Source of the DNA: Massiliimalia sp964370215
GTDB taxonomy: Bacteria; Bacillota; Clostridia; Oscillospirales; Ruminococcaceae
Assembly: GCA_964370215.1 (NCBI GenBank)
Contig: CAYJIM010000004.1
Location: forward strand, 26,560 to 90,559
DNA length: 64,000 nt
Direction of reading: 5' to 3'
Positions 50,561 through 58,654 of this stretch are shown here, piece by piece. The position numbers were made by a program, and so were the translations under genes. Below the pieces are notes generated by a model. It saw nothing but the letters and a program-made list of their open reading frames with translations, made no database searches and was not told where the DNA came from. Position 1 is the stretch's first letter. Each line of letters starts with the position of its first letter.

Positions 50561-51037
50561 CTAGAAGGAAACACCCCTCTCATCCTGCATTTCCTCACGG
50601 ATCAAAAATCCTTTTTCTTTATAACGTGAGAGTAAGAAGTGTGTGGCAGTAGAAACGACCGAATCAAGGACAGCCAAGCGTTTGGAAACAAACCAAGCCA
50701 CATCCTTAAAGGTTTTACCGCTGACAAATAACGCAAGGTCATATCCACCGGACATGAGATAAACACTTTCCACTTCTTCATAAGCGGCAATGCGTTCGGC
50801 AATCTCTTCAAAGCCATAGTCTACTTTTGGCGTGACACAGAGCTCGATGATCGCAACGACATAATCCTTTTCGGCACGTTCACGGTCGATGATGGCGGTA
50901 TATCCCTTGATGATTCCACTTTTTTCATAATCTGCAATTTTTTTTACGACATCGCCTTCCGACATGTTGAGCATGGTGGCAAGTTCTTTGTTGCTCAGTC
51001 TTGCGTTTTCTTCCAATAATAGTAACAATGGATCCAT
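50561..51037 (-). CDS. Lrp/AsnC-family transcriptional regulator
   Basis: A 158-residue regulator with an N-terminal winged helix (LLEENARLSNKELATMLNMSEGDVVKKIADYEKSGIIKGYTAIID) and a RAM ligand-binding domain (VESVYLMSGGYDLALFVSGKT). The family senses amino acids. It lies between prfB and the aminotransferase, overlapping the latter. The middle of the protein is unchanged from family pattern. Confidence 0.9.
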   Translation of the reverse strand: MDPLLLLLEENARLSNKELATMLNMSEGDVVKKIADYEKSGIIKGYTAIIDRERAEKDYVVAIIELCVTPKVDYGFEEIAERIAAYEEVESVYLMSGGYDLALFVSGKTFKDVAWFVSKRLAVLDSVVSTATHFLLSRYKEKGFLIREEMQDERGVSF

Positions 51038-51070
51038 TGTTTACACAACCTTTCTTTGTTATGAGGTTTA

Positions 51071-52186
51071 CTATTTTTTACCGGCAGTTGCTTGCGCCTT
51101 GAGGTAGGCATTGATAAAGCCATCCAAATCGCCATCCATGACGGCACCCACATTGCCGTTTTCAAATCCGGTGCGGTGATCTTTAGCAAGGGTATAAGGC
51201 ATGAACACATAGGAGCGAATTTGCGACCCCCAAGCAATGTCCTTTTGTACCCCTTTAATATCTTCAATCTTTTCCAGATGTTCGCGTTCTTTGATTTCCA
51301 ACAGTTTGGATTTTAGCATTTTCATCGCCACATCGCGGTTTTGGTGCTGGCTGCGTTCATTTTGGCAGGCAACGACAACACCGGTCGGCAAGTGGGTAAT
51401 GCGGACTGCGGAATCGGTTTTGTTGATGTGCTGGCCACCGGCACCACCGGCACGATAGGTATCGACACGCAGGTCATCGTCGTTGATTTCAATTTGAATA
51501 TCGTCATTGATTTCCGGCATGACTTCGAGTGATGCAAACGACGTATGGCGGCGACCGGAGGAGTCAAACGGGGAGATACGCACCAAACGGTGTACCCCTG
51601 CTTCCGATTTCAAAAAGCCATAGGCGTTGAAGCCTTCCACCAACACCGAGGCACTTTTTAAGCCCGCCTCATCGCCATCGAGATAATCGAGTAGTTTATA
51701 GCGAAATCCATGACGCTCACTCCAACGAGTGTACATGCGGTAGAGCATTTCTGCCCAGTCCTGTGCTTCGGTACCACCCGCGCCGGCATGGAAGTTTAAG
51801 ATGGCATTGTTTTTGTCATACTCACCGGTCAACAGCGTTTCCAACTTTTGCGCCTGCAGATCGGCTTGTAGTGTGGCGTAACTTTGCTTAACTTCATCCA
51901 GTAAGCTGTCATCCTCTTCTTCTGCCGCCATTTCAAGCATCGTTTCGATGTCTTCAAACAGGGTATAGAGGCGGTTGTACTGCTCCACCGAAGATTTCAA
52001 GCGGCTGGTTTGTTGCAGTACCTTTTGGGAATTTTCGGTGTCGTCCCAAAAAGTGGGGTCGGCGGCCTGTTCTTCCAGTTCAGCGATGGTTGCAGTCATA
52101 CCGTCAAAATCCAGCGCTTCTTTTAAATCCAATATTTGGGGTTTTAATTGTTGCAACCCCACTTTAATTTCATCATATTCAATCAT
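51071..52186 (-). CDS. prfB: Peptide chain release factor 2, without the programmed frameshift
   Basis: Reads UGA and UAA stop codons. The 371-residue protein has the stop-codon motif SPF (in ISPFDSSGRRHTSF) and the catalytic GGQ in RAGGAGGQHINKTDSAVRITH. In most bacteria the gene carries an in-frame UGA near codon 25 that needs a +1 frameshift; here the region ...LKPQILDLKEALDFDG... is read straight through in one frame. ATG 52186 with AAAGGA 8 bases ahead is the start. A promoter TTTACT-N17-TATAAT is seen on the minus strand (52218-52246). Confidence 0.96.
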   Translation of the reverse strand: MIEYDEIKVGLQQLKPQILDLKEALDFDGMTATIAELEEQAADPTFWDDTENSQKVLQQTSRLKSSVEQYNRLYTLFEDIETMLEMAAEEEDDSLLDEVKQSYATLQADLQAQKLETLLTGEYDKNNAILNFHAGAGGTEAQDWAEMLYRMYTRWSERHGFRYKLLDYLDGDEAGLKSASVLVEGFNAYGFLKSEAGVHRLVRISPFDSSGRRHTSFASLEVMPEINDDIQIEINDDDLRVDTYRAGGAGGQHINKTDSAVRITHLPTGVVVACQNERSQHQNRDVAMKMLKSKLLEIKEREHLEKIEDIKGVQKDIAWGSQIRSYVFMPYTLAKDHRTGFENGNVGAVMDGDLDGFINAYLKAQATAGKK

Positions 52187-52217
52187 AATTCCAATCCTTT
52201 GCAGTGTCATTGTTCTT

Positions 52218-52246
52218 ATTATAAAGGATTCTCATATAAAAGTAAA
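52218..52246 (-). promoter_or_regulatory. Promoter of prfB
   Basis: Minus strand: TTTACT (52241-52246), 17-base spacer, TATAAT (52218-52223). Confidence 0.8.
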
Positions 52247-52293
52247 GAAAAAGTATGCTTTTTAGACAGCAAGTATAGATCTTAAGATGACTA

Positions 52294-52351
52294 TTGACAA
52301 TTGGAGAGTTGCCGTTTATAATAGTACTAAAGTAAATGTGTGCGCGCACAC
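52294..52351 (+). promoter_or_regulatory. Promoter of the second lacI gene with a palindromic operator
   Basis: TTGACA (52294-52299), 17-base spacer, TATAAT (52317-52322). GTGTGCGCGCACAC (52338-52351), a perfect 14-bp palindrome, lies at about +9 to +22 of the transcript and is a good candidate for autorepression. Confidence 0.8.
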
Positions 52352-52373
52352 GTTTTTGAAAGGGGGCAGTCAT

Positions 52374-53396
52374 TTGCCGGTTACTGTCAAGCAAATTGCA
52401 GCATATGCAGGGGTTTCCAGAGGAACTGTTGATCGCGTGCTCAATCATCGTGGCGGGGTAAAGGAAAGTGTCGCAAAACGGGTACAACAGATTGCCGATG
52501 AATTGGGGTATCAGCCCAACCGTGCCGGTAAGGCGCTGGCTAATCGCAAAAACCCGATGCAAATCGGTGTGATTTTAAATGCGGTGGGCAACCCTTTTTA
52601 CGATCAAGTCCGACAGGGGATTGAGGCAGCGAAAGCGGATTACCGTGACTTTTCTGTAGAAGTGCAAAAAATAGAGCTCAAAGGATATGCGGTGGAGGAG
52701 CAATTAACAGCCATCGATGACCTTGTAGCAAAAGGGGTTCAATCTCTCATCATTACCCCCATCAACGACAGCCGTATTGCCACAAGACTGGAAGTGTTGT
52801 TACAAGAAGGTCTCTTGGTCATCAAGCTGAATTCCGATCTCAAAGGAGTGGAGCAGGCACCCTATATCGGCTGCCATTATCTCAAAAGTGGGCAAACAGC
52901 CGCAGGGTTGTTGTGTCTTTGTACCGCTGGTGTTGCTTCGGTTGGTATTGTGACAGGGTCTGTGAAAATGCTCGGGCACAATCAACGGGTAGCGGGTTTT
53001 TTGAAAGAGGCGAAAGCCAATTTTAAAACCTTCACGATGGCGGACATTGTCGAGAACAACGACGACGACGAGCAATCCTATCGGGAAACCAAAAAGCTCT
53101 TACAAGAACATACGCTATCAGCCCTTTACTTTACCGCAGGTGGTGTGGCGGGTGGTTGTAGGGCGGTCAAAGAAAGCGGACAAACCCCACTGGTCATCTG
53201 TTGCGATGATACAGCGGAAATTGTGTCTCTCATAAAAGAAGAGGTGGTTTCAGCTACGATCTGTCAACAACCATTTGAACAGGGATATCGCGCCATTCAA
53301 GCAATTTTTAATCAGTTTATGACAGGGGAATTTCCCTATGGCGAATACATCTTTATGCAAAATCAAATTAAAATTTCAGCAAACATTGAAGCGTAA
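52374..53396 (+). CDS. LacI-family regulator upstream of xylulokinase
   Basis: A 340-residue repressor with the HTH TVKQIAAYAGVSRGTVDRVLNHRGGV and a periplasmic-binding-like sensor domain (QIGVILNAVGNPFYDQVRQGIE) close to ribose/xylose binding proteins. Starts at TTG 52374 after GGGGG with 7 bases between; the promoter and operator lie upstream of this codon within a longer open frame, which rules out the earlier starts. It probably controls itself and xylB through the CG-rich palindrome. Inducer likely a pentose or pentulose. Confidence 0.88.
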   Translation: MPVTVKQIAAYAGVSRGTVDRVLNHRGGVKESVAKRVQQIADELGYQPNRAGKALANRKNPMQIGVILNAVGNPFYDQVRQGIEAAKADYRDFSVEVQKIELKGYAVEEQLTAIDDLVAKGVQSLIITPINDSRIATRLEVLLQEGLLVIKLNSDLKGVEQAPYIGCHYLKSGQTAAGLLCLCTAGVASVGIVTGSVKMLGHNQRVAGFLKEAKANFKTFTMADIVENNDDDEQSYRETKKLLQEHTLSALYFTAGGVAGGCRAVKESGQTPLVICCDDTAEIVSLIKEEVVSATICQQPFEQGYRAIQAIFNQFMTGEFPYGEYIFMQNQIKISANIEA

Positions 53397-53409
53397 GCGA
53401 GGATTTTTT

Positions 53410-53425
53410 CGATCAGATATGATCG
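53410..53425 (+). promoter_or_regulatory. Palindrome between lacI and xylB
   Basis: CGATCA-GATA-TGATCG, 6-bp perfect arms flanked by T-run and A-run. It could be a weak hairpin or operator in the short spacer ahead of xylB. Confidence 0.4.
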
Positions 53426-53452
53426 TGAAAAGATAAAAAAGGAGTGTTTCAA

Positions 53453-54976
53453 ATGAACTATTTAATTGGTGTGGATTTAGGGACATCGGCAACAAAAACA
53501 GTACTATTTGATCAAACAGGCGAGGTTATTTGCTCTGCAACGAGAGAATATCCATTGAGCCAACCGCAAAACGGTTGGGCGGAACAAGCCCCGCAAGATT
53601 GGTCGCAAGCGACACTCGAGACACTAAAAGAAGTGGTCGAAAAAGCAGGGGTAGCGGCTGGAGACATCAAAGGGATTGGGCTATCTGGACAAATGCACGG
53701 GCTGGTTATGCTGGATGAAAGTTGTGAAGTCATTCGTCCTTCTATCATTTGGTGCGACCAAAGAACGGCAAAAGAATGTGAAGAAATCACTGCAAAAGTT
53801 GGCGCAGAGCGCCTCATTGAGATTACTGCAAACCCAGCTTTGACGGGATTTACCGCCTCTAAAATTTTGTGGGTGCGCAACAATGAGCCGGAAAATTATA
53901 AAAAATGCCGCCATATCTTACTGCCAAAAGACTATGTGCGTTATGTGCTGACCGGTGAGTTTGCAACCGAGGTAAGCGATGCGAGTGGGATGCAATTGCT
54001 GGATATTCCAAAACGCGACTGGTCGGATGAAGTACTGCAAAAATTGGACATTGACCGCAGTTTGCTTGCAAAAGTCTATGAATCGCCGGAAGTGACAGGT
54101 AAGGTGACTGAAGCAGTAGCGGCCTATACAGGTCTTTGTGTTGGTACTCCTGTCGTGGGCGGTGCAGGTGACAACGCGGCAGCGGCTGTTGGTACCGGTG
54201 TGGTGCGCGATGGCAGAGCATTTACCACCATCGGTACCTCCGGTGTGGTTTATGCCCATAGCGATAGCATTTCCATTGACCCGAAAGGTCGTGTCCATAC
54301 CTTCTGCTGTGCAGTACCGGGCTGTTGGCATGTCATGGGGGTAACCCAAGGTGCTGGTTTGTCTCTCCAGTGGTTCCGCAATGAATTTTGTGAAGATTAT
54401 CTACAACAAGCAGAGGAGCAAGGGGTAGACCCTTACTACCTCATGGACAAAGCAGCGGAAGAAATCCCAATCGGTAGTGACAGATTGTTGTATCTGCCAT
54501 ACTTGATGGGGGAACGCACCCCGCATTTGGACGCTGATTGTCGTGGCGTCTTCTTCGGTCTGTCTGCCATTCATACCAAAGAACATCTCATTCGTGCCGT
54601 CATGGAAGGGGTTTCTTACTCCATGAAAGATTGCCAAAGCATCTTAAAAGAAATGGGTATCACCATCGATTCGATGATGGCTTGTGGCGGTGGCGGTAGC
54701 AGTACCTTGTGGCGTCAAATGCTTGCAGATTTGTATGATTGTAAAGTACAAACAGTTGCCTCTAAAGAAGGACCTGCTTTGGGCGTTGCCATCCTTGCAG
54801 GGGTGGGCGTTGGTCTCTATCCTTCGGTACAGGAAGCTTGTGATCAAATGATCAAAACCAACAAAACAGCGACACCGGTTGCTGCACATACTGAGGCATA
54901 CAAAGGGTACTATAAGCTCTACAACAAATTGTATGACAGTCTGAAAGACGACTATAAAACATTGGCAACGCTATAA
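53453..54976 (+). CDS. xylB: Xylulokinase (FGGY family)
   Basis: Phosphorylates D-xylulose to xylulose-5-phosphate for the pentose phosphate pathway. The 507-residue protein has IGVDLGTSATKTVLFD, the sugar-binding GLSGQMHGLVML, VVGGAGDNAAAAVGTG and ACGGGGSSTLWRQMLADLY. These fit xylulokinase better than glycerol or gluconate kinases. ATG 53453 has AAGGAG 8 bases ahead. No xylose isomerase gene is adjacent. Co-transcribed with the LacI regulator. Confidence 0.9.
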   Translation: MNYLIGVDLGTSATKTVLFDQTGEVICSATREYPLSQPQNGWAEQAPQDWSQATLETLKEVVEKAGVAAGDIKGIGLSGQMHGLVMLDESCEVIRPSIIWCDQRTAKECEEITAKVGAERLIEITANPALTGFTASKILWVRNNEPENYKKCRHILLPKDYVRYVLTGEFATEVSDASGMQLLDIPKRDWSDEVLQKLDIDRSLLAKVYESPEVTGKVTEAVAAYTGLCVGTPVVGGAGDNAAAAVGTGVVRDGRAFTTIGTSGVVYAHSDSISIDPKGRVHTFCCAVPGCWHVMGVTQGAGLSLQWFRNEFCEDYLQQAEEQGVDPYYLMDKAAEEIPIGSDRLLYLPYLMGERTPHLDADCRGVFFGLSAIHTKEHLIRAVMEGVSYSMKDCQSILKEMGITIDSMMACGGGGSSTLWRQMLADLYDCKVQTVASKEGPALGVAILAGVGVGLYPSVQEACDQMIKTNKTATPVAAHTEAYKGYYKLYNKLYDSLKDDYKTLATL

Positions 54977-54983
54977 TTACTAG

Positions 54984-55042
54984 GCTACCAAATAAAAACC
55001 GATCAGCGCAATATAAGCGTTGATCGGTTTTTATTTGGTAGC
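54984..55042. terminator. Long bidirectional terminator
   Basis: Arms 54984-55009 and 55017-55042, 26 bases each with one G-U pair, including AATAAAAACCGATCAGCG. It serves the convergent xylB and sucrose-phosphorylase-like genes. Confidence 0.95.
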
Positions 55043-55044
55043 GA

Positions 55045-56676
55045 TTAGACAATTGTAAAACTATAATCCTTCAGATTAGCAGTCAGTGTGACGGTACGTC
55101 CATCCTTCTCCCAACGGATGGACAGGCCATCTGTTGTCGTTTGACATTGGCAAATACCGTCAAAGACAGGATCGGTATTGCGAAAACGCAAGAGATCTAA
55201 TTGTTTTTGTACCACATCGAGTGACAATTTTTCTTGAATTTCAGCAACGGTCAAATTGGTACGGTTGATTTCTTTGTGGCCATCTTTACCGGCACGGACA
55301 ACCGCATCGTGGTCATTTTTACCGACAAACAAATCGAGATACCAAACCTGTGGTTTTGCCGGCATAAACAGCTGAATGGCACGTGCCAACAACATCTTTT
55401 GATCGTCTTCACCAAGGGCACTGTAGTAGGTGGCATTCACCTGATAGTACATGTTTTTCTGTCCATGTAGGTTTTTGACATAGCCACCACGTGCCACCAC
55501 GGTGTCAATGAGCGACTGAATCTGCTCTTCCCCGAGGAATCCTTTGAGATCCAACAACGGAATACCATCATGACAGCCGAGCATGTTGACGACCTTTAGT
55601 TGTTGATCGATAATTTCATTGGCCCAACGCACCAGATTGTCGCCGGTTTGCGCTTCAAACGCATGGATGATCAATCCGGGGAGGAAAAAGTCATAGGTCA
55701 TGTAGCCCTTTTCACAGAGCAGTTCATGGATTTTCTCACCGTAACTTGCGTGAATTTCAGGAAGCAAGGTCACCTGATATTGTTCAGCCAACTCCTTGAC
55801 CCGTTGCAGAATGGCAAAGGTTTCCGGATCATTCAAAAAGTTTGGTTTGCCGATTTCTTTTGACCCATAGGCAAAGGCATCAAGGCGTACGACCTTTGCA
55901 CCGTAATCGCGAAACTTATGCAGGGTATCATCGTAAAAATCCCAAACAAGAGGGGATTTGACATTCAAGTCCATCTGCCCCAAATACTTGACATCCGATT
56001 CCAACCAGTCGACAATCGCCTTGGATGGTAGGTCACCCAAGTCCAATTGTTTTGGCGAAACCCCTTCTGCCAACTGTTTGTTGATGCTGTCTGAAAGAAT
56101 GTTCGCTGTTTGATATTGCAGATCCGCCAAACGCATCAAATCCTGTGGGTCGACGGTACGGTAACTGATTTTTTGGTAAAAGGTATTCCAGTAAGGAACA
56201 GAAGTGCCATCCGGCATCTTCACCATCAACAGGGGCAGTCCCGGTTTTCTGAAAAACATCTGCTTGATCAGCTCCGGATAGGGCTTGATATATCCCTCTT
56301 CGGTCATCTCACCGTGACCATCCCAAAATTTATTCCAGTTGATGAAAAAGTCGGCATATTTTGATGCCTGTCCTTTGGCCACCAAATCACGAAATTGAGG
56401 GGAGAGCACCGAGGCATGATTGAGAATAAAATCCAACTTTAAATCAATCCCCAACGCTTTGACACGGTCAAGGTCATCGGTGGTTGCCATTTCTTGGTTG
56501 AGGTTGTAGTCAATGACCGAAAAGCCTCGATCCAAATCGGTGTTGAACATACTGGGCAGGATGTAAAGGGAGGAAAAGACATCGGAAAAGTGAGGGAGCT
56601 CCAATACGTCACAAACCTCTTTCAATGTACCACCAAAGCTGTCGGGATATAGATTGAGCATCGGTTTTCTATCCAT
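55045..56676 (-). CDS. GH13 sucrose phosphorylase-like enzyme
   Basis: A 543-residue retaining glycoside phosphorylase/hydrolase of the GH13_18 type. Nucleophile Asp266 (VRLDAFAYG), acid/base Glu307 (LLPEIHASYG) and the HDG motif (LGCHDGIPLLDLKG) are present; GGTLKEVCDVLELPHFSDVFSSLYILP and DRGFSVIDY fit sucrose phosphorylases. The subgroup includes enzymes acting on sucrose, sucrose 6'-phosphate, glucosylglycerol and glucosylglycerate, so the exact acceptor is open. Its ATG overlaps the last 8 bases of the P-loop kinase gene, so the two are tightly coupled. It is cytoplasmic (no signal peptide). Confidence 0.87.
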   Translation of the reverse strand: MDRKPMLNLYPDSFGGTLKEVCDVLELPHFSDVFSSLYILPSMFNTDLDRGFSVIDYNLNQEMATTDDLDRVKALGIDLKLDFILNHASVLSPQFRDLVAKGQASKYADFFINWNKFWDGHGEMTEEGYIKPYPELIKQMFFRKPGLPLLMVKMPDGTSVPYWNTFYQKISYRTVDPQDLMRLADLQYQTANILSDSINKQLAEGVSPKQLDLGDLPSKAIVDWLESDVKYLGQMDLNVKSPLVWDFYDDTLHKFRDYGAKVVRLDAFAYGSKEIGKPNFLNDPETFAILQRVKELAEQYQVTLLPEIHASYGEKIHELLCEKGYMTYDFFLPGLIIHAFEAQTGDNLVRWANEIIDQQLKVVNMLGCHDGIPLLDLKGFLGEEQIQSLIDTVVARGGYVKNLHGQKNMYYQVNATYYSALGEDDQKMLLARAIQLFMPAKPQVWYLDLFVGKNDHDAVVRAGKDGHKEINRTNLTVAEIQEKLSLDVVQKQLDLLRFRNTDPVFDGICQCQTTTDGLSIRWEKDGRTVTLTANLKDYSFTIV

Positions 56677-57598
56677 GAGACACCTCTTCCTCCATCTGTT
56701 TTAAAAATTCTTCGTAAGTTAAAAATGCACCGGATTTTGACAGAATGATTTTTGCGGTTTTCGCCGAACGATCCAATGCCTTTTGTTCTACATCCAGGAC
56801 CATGACAATAAATGGGCTGTCAATTTGGTCGGTCGCACGGTTTCGGGCTTTGCGGTGCTCTCTGGTTTCAGCAGGGGTACTGCTCAACAGGATTGGGATG
56901 TCCACCCCTTCAAAGAAACCACTGTTGCCGTGGGTCCATTCGATGATCAAAACATCCACAGTTGAAAAGTCTACCGCATCATACCACAGTTCCGTTGGGG
57001 TTCTCCCCAAACGGCGCAGGAAAATTTCCTCTTTGCCCGCTTTGAATTGTCGCAATACCGATTCGAATTCGTCATAACACTGCTCTTCGGGAGTGCCGAG
57101 GTAGTGTGTCAATCCCTTTTCCGCTCCACGGATATAATGCGAAAACCAAGGGTACTCTGCAATGTAGGCAGGGTTTGGATCTTCTTCCTTTTCCTGTAAT
57201 GCACAGATGATGTCAAACCGCTCTTTGGTGTATTCACCGGCAGCGATCAATTCCTTTAGGGCAAACTGACGCAGGACAATCATGCGCTCTGCATCGTTGT
57301 GAATCGGGATGCGGCGGGGATAATTGTCACCGGAAATGACATAGGATCCAATGCCGTTTTGTTGTAGATAATAAGCAAAAATACCGGCAATACCTGTTTT
57401 GCCGACACCGGAGCCACCGGTGACCGAAATGACAATTTTCTCATCTTTGATTTTTTTCATCTCGTCGATCAATTTTGGGAAGAGAATATTCGCATTTTCA
57501 TAGTGCCCATCACAGAGCAGTACTTTATCACCGGGGGAATCCCCACAAGAAATAGAAAAATCTTTTGGCGGTATGGTTAGGTTATTGTAGTTGAGCAT
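56669..57598 (-). CDS. P-loop kinase of the uridine kinase/adenylylsulfate kinase type
   Basis: A 309-residue P-loop NTPase with Walker A GGSGVGKT at residues 61-68, a VISGDNYPRRIPIHNDAERM block with an acidic DxxYP site, and DVLIIEWTHGNSGF as a Walker-B-like strand. The fold is that of phosphoribulokinase/uridine kinase or APS kinase families; no known specificity is evident. It is expressed from a consensus promoter and its stop overlaps the start of the GH13 gene. By context it probably phosphorylates the substrate or product of that enzyme (a sugar or glycosyl-polyol). This is inference. AGGAGG precedes the ATG. Confidence 0.75.
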   Translation of the reverse strand: MLNYNNLTIPPKDFSISCGDSPGDKVLLCDGHYENANILFPKLIDEMKKIKDEKIVISVTGGSGVGKTGIAGIFAYYLQQNGIGSYVISGDNYPRRIPIHNDAERMIVLRQFALKELIAAGEYTKERFDIICALQEKEEDPNPAYIAEYPWFSHYIRGAEKGLTHYLGTPEEQCYDEFESVLRQFKAGKEEIFLRRLGRTPTELWYDAVDFSTVDVLIIEWTHGNSGFFEGVDIPILLSSTPAETREHRKARNRATDQIDSPFIVMVLDVEQKALDRSAKTAKIILSKSGAFLTYEEFLKQMEEEVSHG

Positions 57599-57612
57599 GA
57601 ACGTTTCCTCCT

Positions 57613-57661
57613 AATAAAGATTGATTTTCTTTATTATAAAATGAATTGCTAGTAATGTCAA
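57613..57661 (-). promoter_or_regulatory. Promoter of the kinase/GH13 operon with inverted repeat
   Basis: Minus strand: TTGACA (57656-57661), 17-base spacer, TATAAT (57633-57638). An inverted repeat with arms AATAAAGA (57613-57620) and TCTTTATT (57628-57635) overlaps the -10 and start site and may be an operator. Confidence 0.75.
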
Positions 57662-57750
57662 ATACATCCACTGAAAGCACATAAACATGAGGAATCGTTC
57701 TATTTTTTCTTGCAAATACAAAAAAAGTCGAGAATTTTGCAGAATTATAA

Positions 57751-57780
57751 TTGACGAATGGCAGGGGAATGGTATACAAT
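57751..57780 (+). promoter_or_regulatory. Promoter of the XpaC-like gene
   Basis: TTGACG (57751-57756), 16-18 base spacer, TATACAAT (57773-57780). Confidence 0.5.
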
Positions 57781-57835
57781 ATAAGATAGATCAAACAACA
57801 GATCAATGTGACAATAAAGCCGAGAAGGAGTGGCA

Positions 57836-58558
57836 ATGAAAAATATAACTGAACAAGAAACTTCTACAAAAGCGAACAAGGTAAAGCGTTCGCCCATTCC
57901 GATTTATATTGCTTGTGTCGTTTGGGTGCTGTATGCGGTATTTTCGCCCATCTATCAAGTGGAACCATTTTTGCTGATTGCCTTGGTGTCGTTGGCTGCT
58001 TTCCTGTTGGTGTATTGGCTATTTCCCTACGGATATTTTTCTAAACAAAAGGAAAAAATGGAAGTGTCGGCAACATTGCCGGAGCCGGTAGTCTCTACGC
58101 TGGAAGAGTCAGAACAAGCCATTGTATTATGTGGCAACTATTACGGAAGGATCAAGCAGGCAAAAACAAAATTGTTCATGGCAAATCCTGAATTGTCGTT
58201 TGAAGCAGGACAGTTGGAACGGATGTTGTTTCGCACGTCAAAATATCTCGAAAAATATCCGAATGATGCGACACATGTACTGCAACTGACCAATCAATTT
58301 GGCGTACCTGTGGTACATCTATTGGAGTATTACCTGCAATTACACGAACAAAAGGACGAGCAGGTGATGCCCTTGGCAATTTCACTATCTAAAACGCTCA
58401 GTGCAATCAGTGCAGTATATGAAAAATTGTTGCAACAACTCTATCTACACGACACCCTTGACATTGCCAATGATTTGAATACCCTCACCATATTGTTTGA
58501 AGCAGAAGGGGTATCCTCCTATTTGCCCTCCAGTCTAGGTGAAAAATCTGCGTTGTAA
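57836..58558 (+). CDS. Membrane protein resembling the XpaC family
   Basis: A 240-residue protein with two membrane segments close to the N-terminus (residues 22-63, VVWVLYAVF and FLLIALVSLAAFLLVYWLF) followed by a helical cytoplasmic domain of about 160 residues. The layout and the segment KQAKTKLFMANPELSFEAGQLERMLFRTSKYLEKYPN look like the 5-bromo-4-chloroindolyl phosphate hydrolysis (XpaC) family, but the match is from memory and modest. AAGGAG precedes the ATG. No clear function. Its terminator hairpin is shared with the spoIIR leader. Confidence 0.5.
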   Translation: MKNITEQETSTKANKVKRSPIPIYIACVVWVLYAVFSPIYQVEPFLLIALVSLAAFLLVYWLFPYGYFSKQKEKMEVSATLPEPVVSTLEESEQAIVLCGNYYGRIKQAKTKLFMANPELSFEAGQLERMLFRTSKYLEKYPNDATHVLQLTNQFGVPVVHLLEYYLQLHEQKDEQVMPLAISLSKTLSAISAVYEKLLQQLYLHDTLDIANDLNTLTILFEAEGVSSYLPSSLGEKSAL

Positions 58559-58572
58559 TTGTCTGTATTTTT

Positions 58573-58601
58573 GCATATTTTAAATGTGTCGGTATAAACT
58601 A
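58573..58601 (+). promoter_or_regulatory. Candidate sigma-F promoter of spoIIR
   Basis: GCATA (58573-58577) fits the forespore -35 pattern GYWTA; after 14 bases GTATAAACTA (58592-58601) partly fits GGnRAnAnTW. spoIIR is a classic sigma-F target in Bacillus, which supports the call; two mismatches weaken it. Confidence 0.4.
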
Positions 58602-58605
58602 GATG

Positions 58606-58653
58606 AAAACCGCCCATTCTCTTGACAGAAACAGGAGAAGGGGCGGTTTTTTT
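58606..58653 (+). terminator. Terminator ending one base before the spoIIR start codon
   Basis: AAAACCGCCC (58606-58615) pairs with GGGCGGTTTT (58641-58650), with an inner TCTC/GAGA extension, followed by seven T (58647-58653). The spoIIR ATG is at 58655. The only purine-rich stretch usable as binding site (AGGAGAAGGGG) is inside the stem and loop. Confidence 0.8.
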
Positions 58654-58654
58654 G

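Noticed and set aside
52287..52373. A longer N-terminus for the second LacI protein
   Set aside because: The consensus promoter and palindromic operator lie inside this stretch, so it is upstream of or within the untranslated leader. The HTH begins only after TTG 52374.
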